Shown here: positions 56,691 through 64,000 of the stretch, piece by piece | Layout: each line of letters opens with the position of its first letter | Position numbering within the stretch: the stretch's first letter is position 1 | NCBI RefSeq assembly: GCF_030704535.1 | Contig: NC_081820.1 | Location: forward strand, 501,001 to 565,000 | Direction: 5' to 3' | Source: Vitis vinifera | Lineage: Eukaryota; Streptophyta; Magnoliopsida; Vitales; Vitaceae | DNA: 64,000 nucleotides | The notes under the pieces: generated by a model | Database searches by the model: none | Told to the model about the DNA's origin: nothing | The model's input: the letters and a program-made list of their open reading frames with translations, nothing else | Program-made: the position numbers and the translations under genes

Positions 56691-59600
56691 ATGCCCCCCA
56701 ACATCAACTCTACTCTCCCTCTCCTCCTCCTTTTTCTTCTTTTCACTCTCCATCTCTCCTCTGTCTCCGCTTGGAAGAAGGAAGAGTTCAGAACCTGCAA
56801 CCAAACCCCCTTCTGCAAACGAGCCCGCTCCCGCAAACCCCACTCCTCTTCCCTCTTCGCCACCGACGTCGCCATCCTCGACGGCGCCCTCACTGCAAAT
56901 CTCCGCCAACCACCTCCCGAATCCCCCGATCAGGATCAGATCAAGCCCCTCCTTTTCACTCTTTCGGTTTATCAAAATGGCGTCGTTCGAGTCAAGATTG
57001 ACGAGGACCCCTCCCTTGATCCTCCTAAAAAGCGCTTTGAAGTGCCCGATGTGATCCTCCCGGAGTTTGAGTCTACGAAGCTTTGGCTCCAGCGGTTTCA
57101 GACAGAGACGGTCGACGGCGACTCGGGGCCTTCCTCGGTCGTTTACGTGGCTGATGGGTACGAGGCGGTGCTTCGGCACAATCCGTTTGAGGTCTACGTG
57201 AGGGAGAAACAGGGTAAACGTAGGGTTTTGTCGTTGAATTCTCATGGGTTGTTTGATTTCGAGCAATTGAGAGTGAAACAAGAAGGGGACGATTGGGAGG
57301 AGAGGTTTAAGGGCCACACTGATGTGAGGCCCTACGGCCCCCAATCCATTAGCTTCGATGTTTCCTTTTTTGATGCCGATTTCGTGTATGGCATTCCCGA
57401 GCATGCGTCAAGCTTTGCTTTGAGGCCTACTAGAGGGCCTGGGGTTGATGATTCTGAACCTTATCGGTTGTTTAATTTAGATGTGTTTGAGTATATTCAT
57501 GATTCGCCATTTGGGCTCTACGGATCAATCCCATTTATGCTTGGGCATGGAAAGGCCAGGGGGACTTCAGGATTTTTCTGGTTGAATGCAGCAGAAATGC
57601 AGATTGATGTGCTTGGCTCGGGTTGGGATGCTGAGTCTGGGATTTTGTTACCCGAGTCAGGTAGTAGGATTGATACATTTTGGATGAGTGAAGCTGGTAT
57701 TGTTGATACATTTTTTTTTATCGGTCCTGGTCCAAAGGATGTTGTGAGACAGTATACGAGTGTGACAGGAATGCCAGCCATGCCACAGCTTTTTTCGACA
57801 GCTCATCACCAATGTAGGTGGAATTATAGGGATGAAGAGGATGTTGAGAATGTCGATTCCAAGTTCGATGAGCATGATATTCCTTATGATGTTTTATGGC
57901 TTGATATTGATCATACTGATGGGAAGAGGTACTTTACATGGGATAGGGTGCTTTTCCCAAACCCGGAGCAGATGCAAAACAAGTTGGCGGCAAAGGGTAG
58001 GCATATGGTTACTATTGTGGATCCACACATTAGGCGAGATGAATCCTTTCACCTACACAAGGAGGCCACTAGTAAGGGATATTATGTTAAGGATGCAACT
58101 GGAAAGGATTATGATGGGTGGTGTTGGCCTGGATCATCGTCCTACCCGGATATGTTGAACCCAGAGATCAGGTCATGGTGGTCTGAGAAGTTCTCTCTCA
58201 AGAACTATGTTGGATCAACTCCTTGGCTGTACATTTGGAATGACATGAATGAACCTTCTGTCTTTAATGGCCCTGAGGTATGTTGCTTGTCCCATTTGAT
58301 TTTATTCATAATAACATTTGACTGTGTCTTAAGTTCTTTCTATTTTTCAAATTTACTTCAAAGAACAAGGAACCATCATGATCATGAAATAGGTTTCTGC
58401 TTAGTAAGTGAATTCTGGGTATTAACACTTATTCTGCTGGATATGACGAGATCACTAGATGACTAATGTAATCATAAGACTTTTTAAAGATGTGACTTGA
58501 TCGCTAGAAGACTAATTTAATAAAAAAAACTTTTTAAACCATCTTGAGATTGTAGGGTTTTGGCATTTCCCCTGCAGGTTTAGTAGATGAAATATGTGTA
58601 ATATACTATTTACCTCCTTGTAGTGGGTAAACTACGTATGTGCTACTTAAAATAATAGCCTATAATGTTATAGCATGCTGTTGCTGTAGAGTCATACTGT
58701 CATAGGTTATAATCAACTAGGAGTTTGACTGTGGTTATAGTTGGAGTTGCATGGTCCTGGCATTGTATCTACATGGACTGAATTGATGATGTGATGAATA
58801 TGAGATCTCACATTTCACTGGGGTTAGTATGGCTCTATGAAAGAGTGGGAGTCAGGTAGCTTTTCTTATCTGTCTAATAAATTATGGTAGGAAAGATATG
58901 AAGAAACGTCATGAGAAGAAGAGGAGGCTCTTTAGACTTGGCTCAAGTGGCAAGGAGTTTGGATCAGGATGTGGGAGTTCCAGGTCCAATTTCCAGTAGG
59001 GGCCGAGAAAAAAATGTTACCTTTGAGGGAGGAGGGGGGGATGGATTGGCAAAGAGAGTGATGGGCAACATGAAGCTGAGAATAATCTGTTGGAATTCGA
59101 TTGGGGGTGCAGCAGAGAAGGCAGTGGGAGACATGAAGCTGAGAACTGTCTCTTGTAATTGATGGGGGCTAAAGGGAGACAAAAGTGGAGATGGGGCATA
59201 TTCCTTGTTGTGTTAGTTTAGGAATGTGGACAAACTGAACAGGCATGTGTCTATGCTGAGTTTTGCAAGGAGTTGCAACAATTAAGGTCTTATGGGAGGA
59301 CCATGGGAATCTGAAGGGAGACTTTTATTAGTTCATTTTCCTTATGAGAGATGGATGTGTGAAAGGACATTGACCAATGAGGAGATTCTCAAATTTTATT
59401 AGAGTAACAACTTGACAGATTACCAATATATACATTGGTATGACACTATGTTACATGGATTGGAGTACAAGTGTCAACTGGTGGTAATCATGTTCTAAAA
59501 ATTAGGAATAAATTTTAGAACATGGTTGCATCAACATGCAATCTCATTTCTCTTTTTTTCTTCATTCTATCCTCAAGAGCAAATTGAAGTGTATGACTAA

Positions 59601-62600
59601 GATAGAATATCAAATCTGAGCCTAAGGTTATTTACAACAAAATAGGGATTTGTTCTTCTTTCTTTGTTGAATACATCTCTAGGTACATATTTGACCAATA
59701 GGTATGTTGGACACTTATCCTACACTGACCCATTGTAACAGATGTGTCACTGATGCACCATATTGTGAGATACATTGCATTATTTCATGTGATACACCAG
59801 ATCAACGCTATTTTTCCTTGTCCTTTTTCTTTTTACTACAAGGTAGAAGAGAAGGTGCCTGTGTGATTTCTTGCTGTTATTGCACTAGGGTCTAGTGCCT
59901 TTTTGTTTGTTTGTTTTTGTGTTTTTTTTTTCAACTTTTGAGAACGAAGTAGCAAGAAATTGTTGGGAGCTTGAAGAATATATTGCAGGTCTGGTACCCT
60001 CTGCTGTGCAATTGTTAGTGCCATACGGTTGTCAATTTTGTGCAATTGTCATGATTGCAAAGTTTGTTTGAATACAACACTTAGCAAATGGATGTGTGAA
60101 TACAACACTTCAAAAATGTAATTTTGAAGTCTGCTTGCTAATCATGCTGCAAGTTGCTTAGCAAAATCAAGAGCCAAACGACAGGTTTTGTTTGTGGAAG
60201 ATTTTCTTAAGCCCCATGAGTTGTGTAGAGTTTCTCTGACTTGTTTTTGTTATATCTTTCATCTATATGGCTGTTTTGCTCTTCTTTTCAAGTTCCCTTT
60301 TCTTCCTCCCTCTTTTTTTTTTTAATCAAGTCATGTATATTTAGTAAGGATTTATTGTTCATCACTTTTAGTTACAAATTCATATCAATGATGTATTTGT
60401 TCTTGATAAACAACTTGGAGTGTGCTATTTCAAAACTCCACGTTTGTTTGGGTTTACTATCTTAAAAGCCCAAGGGTGCAGACCTAGAAAAAAGAATATG
60501 GTTAACCCCATAGTTCATTTGCATGTTAGCAATCACTTTGCTTGCCTCATCAATGTGCTTGTTTGAAGGAGTGGGAGAAAGAAAATGAAGTTCTGAAAAA
60601 GAATAAAGAAAGGGAAGGAAAGAAATATATGCTTGACTTGCTTATCAAAAAAAAAAAGAAAAAAAATGAAATATATGCTTGAGTTAGAAATTAGTTTGCA
60701 AAGTTTGAAATTGGGAGTCAATAATAAACTAGCAGAACCTGTTTCAAAATTTTTGTTTTATGTATTTCTAAGGTAAATTGTGTATGTATGTATGTATGTA
60801 TGCATGTGTGTATTCATCCTAGACTTATCTTGATTTAGGATTTTGAAAGAATAATTACATTAGGACCTTGAATACTTATCTTAATTTAAGATTTTGAAAG
60901 AATTAATACATTAGGAACTTAGTAGGAACTTAAATGAATGGCGTGGTGTATGTATGTATGTATTTTGAAAGAATAATTACATTAAGAACTTAGATGCGTG
61001 GCATGGTGTGTGTGTGTGTATTTTGAAAGAATAATTACAATAGGAACTTAGTAGGAACTTAGATGTGAGGCATGGTGTGTGTGTATTAGGGACTTATCTT
61101 GATTTAAGATTTTGAAAGAATAATTGCATTAGGAACGTATATGCATGGTTAAAATAAAAATAAAATGAAATATAAACAATAAAATCTACACCCTCTGAGG
61201 AACCTCTGTTTTGTGAATATATCGGCTAAAATATCAAAAAGGAACTTTTGTGTTTTCTGCTGCTGAAATTTTATTGTGAGTTGAAATATTTAATTGCATA
61301 CAAAATGTGACAATGCATCAATTTTTGCTAAGGTACATCAATGCATCAATTTTTGCTAAGGTATATCAATGCATTTTTTCTTTTTTGATAATTAAGGTAT
61401 ATCAATGCATTTGCTAGTGTGTTACTAATTTGTATCCTCTATGTAAATGCATGAAATGAGAAACAGGCAACCTGCAGTTTCCTAATTGAGGAATTGTTAC
61501 ATCACTAATTTATCATAGATAAGAACTAAAGGTATAGCTATTACTTTGGTCTTTATAATTAATATACATGACCATTTTACTAGAGTAGATTTGACTATGA
61601 GGAATTTAAATCAACCTGATGGTAACAAGTTGCAATTTAATCATAGTTGTTATAACTTACATCCTGGTGTTGTTGCATAATTATTTTTCTTTTACCAGGT
61701 GACAATGCCTCGAGATGCTTTACATTATGGAGGTGTAGAGCACAGAGAACTGCATAATGCCTATGGCTACTACTTTCATATGGCTACATCTGATGGGCTT
61801 GTAAAGCGTGGAGATGGAAAGGATCGACCTTTTGTTTTGTCAAGAGCATTCTTTCCGGGAAGTCAAAGGCATGGAGCTATTTGGACAGGAGATAATACAG
61901 CAGACTGGGATCAACTCAGGGTTTCAGTTCCTATGATTTTGACCCTTGGCCTTACTGGAATGACATTCTCTGGTATGTAAAACTTATTTAATTAAAGAAT
62001 GGCATTTTTTATTTTTTTTAAATATAGGTTGTCATGGTTGATTTTTTATTACAGGCGCAGATGTTGGTGGGTATTTTGGCAATCCTGAGATGGAGCTATT
62101 GGTACGCTGGTATCAACTAGGTGCCTACTATCCTTTCTTTAGGGCCCATGCTCATCAGGACACAAAGAGACGAGAGCCTTGGTTATTTGGGTAGGATTAT
62201 GTTTTACTATTATATTGAACTTGTGAACTTGATTATGAACTCTGAATTTTATTGTTGGTAGTTAGCAGGTCATGTATACTTTTGCAGAGAGTTTTCATTA
62301 TTATGTCCAAGAGGGGAACAAAAACAGTTTCCAAAGCATGGACTTGTCAGAAAATTTTTCAGAAATTAAATATATGTTGTTTCTCTCCATACCCTGTTAT
62401 CTGAATGTGTTGTAGTTTTTCCCAAAATTTATGTGGATTTTGGGTAGGGCAGTGAAGTGCACTGCAGTCTTAGCTTGCTTGATTTTGTTAGTGCACAATG
62501 ATGTTCACTGCTGCCTTGTTCTTGTTGGTATGGCTTTTCTGCACGAAAAAAATCTCAGTAGCTCTTCCATTGATGCCTTGCACTCTTTGATGAATTATTT

Positions 62601-64000
62601 TTTATTTTTTATTTTTTATCTTTTACTTTTTATTTTTTTTGTTTTTCATTTTTTTTATGTCCTTTTTCCAGAGAAACCATTAAAATTGAACCCTAAACCT
62701 ATGCTTAGGGTGCCTTTGCTGATTTAGTCACTAGTCAAGGGAACACTCTCCCTGGTTTCTGGTTTATGTTTTTTGTTTCCTTATGCATAGACAATTAAAT
62801 GAGATAGTTGTCTGAGGATGGTTTGGTCATGGGCATCAAGGGTCAATACAATAGGTGGAGTTGCATGGGCAAAGGGAATTCCCCGAAGAAATGAGATAAG
62901 GCTTTTATTAAGATTTTGGAGTTCTTTTCCTTTTACCATAGCAGTTATCAACTAAAGTACGGGTGTTCTTGTGGCATAAGTATAATAGTGATATGGGCCT
63001 TTCTGATTTCATGATCCCCTGGATCCTGCCTGTTCCAGACACCTATATGCCTCATTGAAACAATGAAAGTCCAATTGATTTTGCATTAGTTTGGTCACAT
63101 TTCAATTTGGCTGTCAATGAACTCTCTTCAGCATGGCATCTGGATGAATCAGTGGTAGTTTCTACAAGCTCTTTTTTCAGGCTCAATTGGCTGACCAATT
63201 TAGAGAGTGCTATATTAATATATTGTCTAAGGTTGCGGAGCAATGTACCTTTCTTGTAATTGGTTTGGTTTGTTCTGTAAAGGATCTATATAGAGTTATA
63301 GACAACTTTAGTTTCCATTTGAGCTTTATAGGTTAGACATTGATTGCAACGATCAAAAGAAAAGTGGGGAAAGGGGATGGAAGTTGTTTGATGTTGCCAT
63401 TTTTTCCCTATTCTTAGTTTGTTCGCAGTTTTAAACATGCTGTCTTGTGTCTTTTGCTGCACTAAAACTGTAATCGACACCAACCAATGAGATAATTTGT
63501 TTTGCTTAATTGATTAACTTATATCAATGTTAAATATGAGAAATGAAGTTTTATCAAGAAGGTAGTACATGTAATGTTTTGCTGTCCATCAAAGAGAATA
63601 CTGTATAGAAGTTGACAGTGAAAAGTGATAAAGTGCGAGGGAGATTTACTACCTTAAATGGTAACTGGTGCTCATTAACTTATAGTATTACATAGGCTCT
63701 GACACTCTCTTCAGTATAAGTTCTGTCTTGTTCACAGGTGCTTCATTTGAGTATTACCGATTGAATATAATTGAGCACCTGGTTTAAGCATTGGATGAAA
63801 CATCTATTTCATGACTGATGTATATAATCAGTTGTTTATACAACCGGAGGAACTGAATAAGGTTGACACTATAAGCGGCATTGAATTGTCACATTGTACT
63901 AACCATCAATTACAATCTCTTTAGTGTTGAGATCTATTTTCGATATTGTAAAATCAGTGGTAAGCATGAGCTTTGTATTGATTCTAGGGAGCGAAATATG
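56691..64000 (+). CDS. Glucosidase II alpha subunit (GH31), 3' truncated by window
   Basis: ER glucosidase II trims the two inner glucoses from N-glycans on nascent glycoproteins, working with a beta subunit in glycoprotein folding control; the Arabidopsis orthologue is PSL5/RSW3. Exons seen: 56691-58277, 61699-61972, 62055-62190 and 63988 to the window end (GG|GAGCGAAATATG), all with GT/AG borders, giving 670 residues of an expected 900 or more. A signal peptide runs to about residue 27 ([17 protein letters not shown]). Next comes the conserved [17 protein letters not shown] start and the N-terminal beta domain, then the catalytic barrel with nucleophile Asp518 in WNDMNE and acid/base Asp594 in WTGDNTADW. 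The first intron is 3.4 kb and holds repeat debris. There is no ER-retention signal, as usual for this subunit. Confidence 0.95.
58905..59165 (+). mobile_element. L1 LINE fragment (start of ORF2) in glucosidase intron
   Basis: Text reads [13 protein letters not shown], like the start of a plant L1 endonuclease ORF. It is tandemly repeated 57 bp later as MKLRTVSCN, each preceded by a GTGGGAGAC or GTGATGGGCAAC stretch. It is short and not intact. Confidence 0.5.
60780..61150. repeat. TATG microsatellite and degenerate minisatellite in glucosidase intron
   Basis: A (TATG)n run at 60783-60802 is followed by five degenerate units built on TTTTGAAAGAATAATTACAT, TAGGAACTTAG and GCATGGTGTGTGTG. Units vary between about 55 and 130 bp. 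Confidence 0.85.

Noticed and set aside
62431-62727. 98-residue open frame in glucosidase intron 3
   Set aside because: Starts and ends within the intron between exons 3 and 4, low complexity at its end, no recognisable domain.

Overview
The window is nuclear DNA of a eudicot plant. Genes have GT/AG introns, spacers are AT-rich, and hAT, Copia, Gypsy, LINE and SINE relics are everywhere. The gene families and repeat style resemble grapevine (Vitis), but the species is an inference. Nothing bacterial, organellar or viral in autonomous form was seen, and I found no rRNA, tRNA or CRISPR array. Identities quoted were judged by eye.

1-19.6 kb is a tandem array of four plus-strand, intronless CYP89A-type cytochrome P450 genes. 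The first is cut by the window start. They fall into two close pairs (genes 1/2 and 3/4). The spacers repeat the same 5' and 3' flanking modules, in places without a gene attached. Retroelement debris (1.4-2.6 and 4.1-5.7 kb), a long fold-back element (12.9-13.7 kb) and a hAT MITE with a perfect 8-bp target duplication (14.2-14.8 kb) are inserted among them.

19.6-24.9 kb holds LINE relics, a GC-rich minisatellite and one minus-strand gene for a YqaJ/lambda-exonuclease-like nuclease. Its upstream region can splice to give a 42-residue small ORF.

27.4-45.2 kb is a segmental duplication. Each unit carries an intact two-exon tau-class glutathione S-transferase gene and, downstream on the same strand, a broken GST exon-2 fragment. 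The first unit is interrupted by a 5.46-kb decayed autonomous-type hAT transposon; the second keeps the empty site. Between the units lies a 1,661-bp copy of part of the intron of the next gene.

45.9-47.2 kb is a solo LTR with a 5-bp target duplication. 49.1-55.6 kb is a two-exon gene with a long poly-Q tract and a GLTSCR1-like domain, resembling plant BRM-interacting SWI/SNF subunits (BRIP1/2). Its 5.3-kb intron contains an antisense LINE fragment. From 56.7 kb to the window end is the 5' part of the ER glucosidase II alpha-subunit gene (GH31), with a SINE insertion just upstream.

The P450 and GST arrays are both detoxification or specialised-metabolism families that expand by tandem duplication. 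The nuclease, BRIP-like and glucosidase genes look like conserved single-copy genes. I found no convincing wholly new system. The most unusual items are the displaced intron segment, the hAT insertion with its paralogous empty site and internal satellite, the large fold-back next to a P450, and the spliced small ORF ahead of the nuclease.
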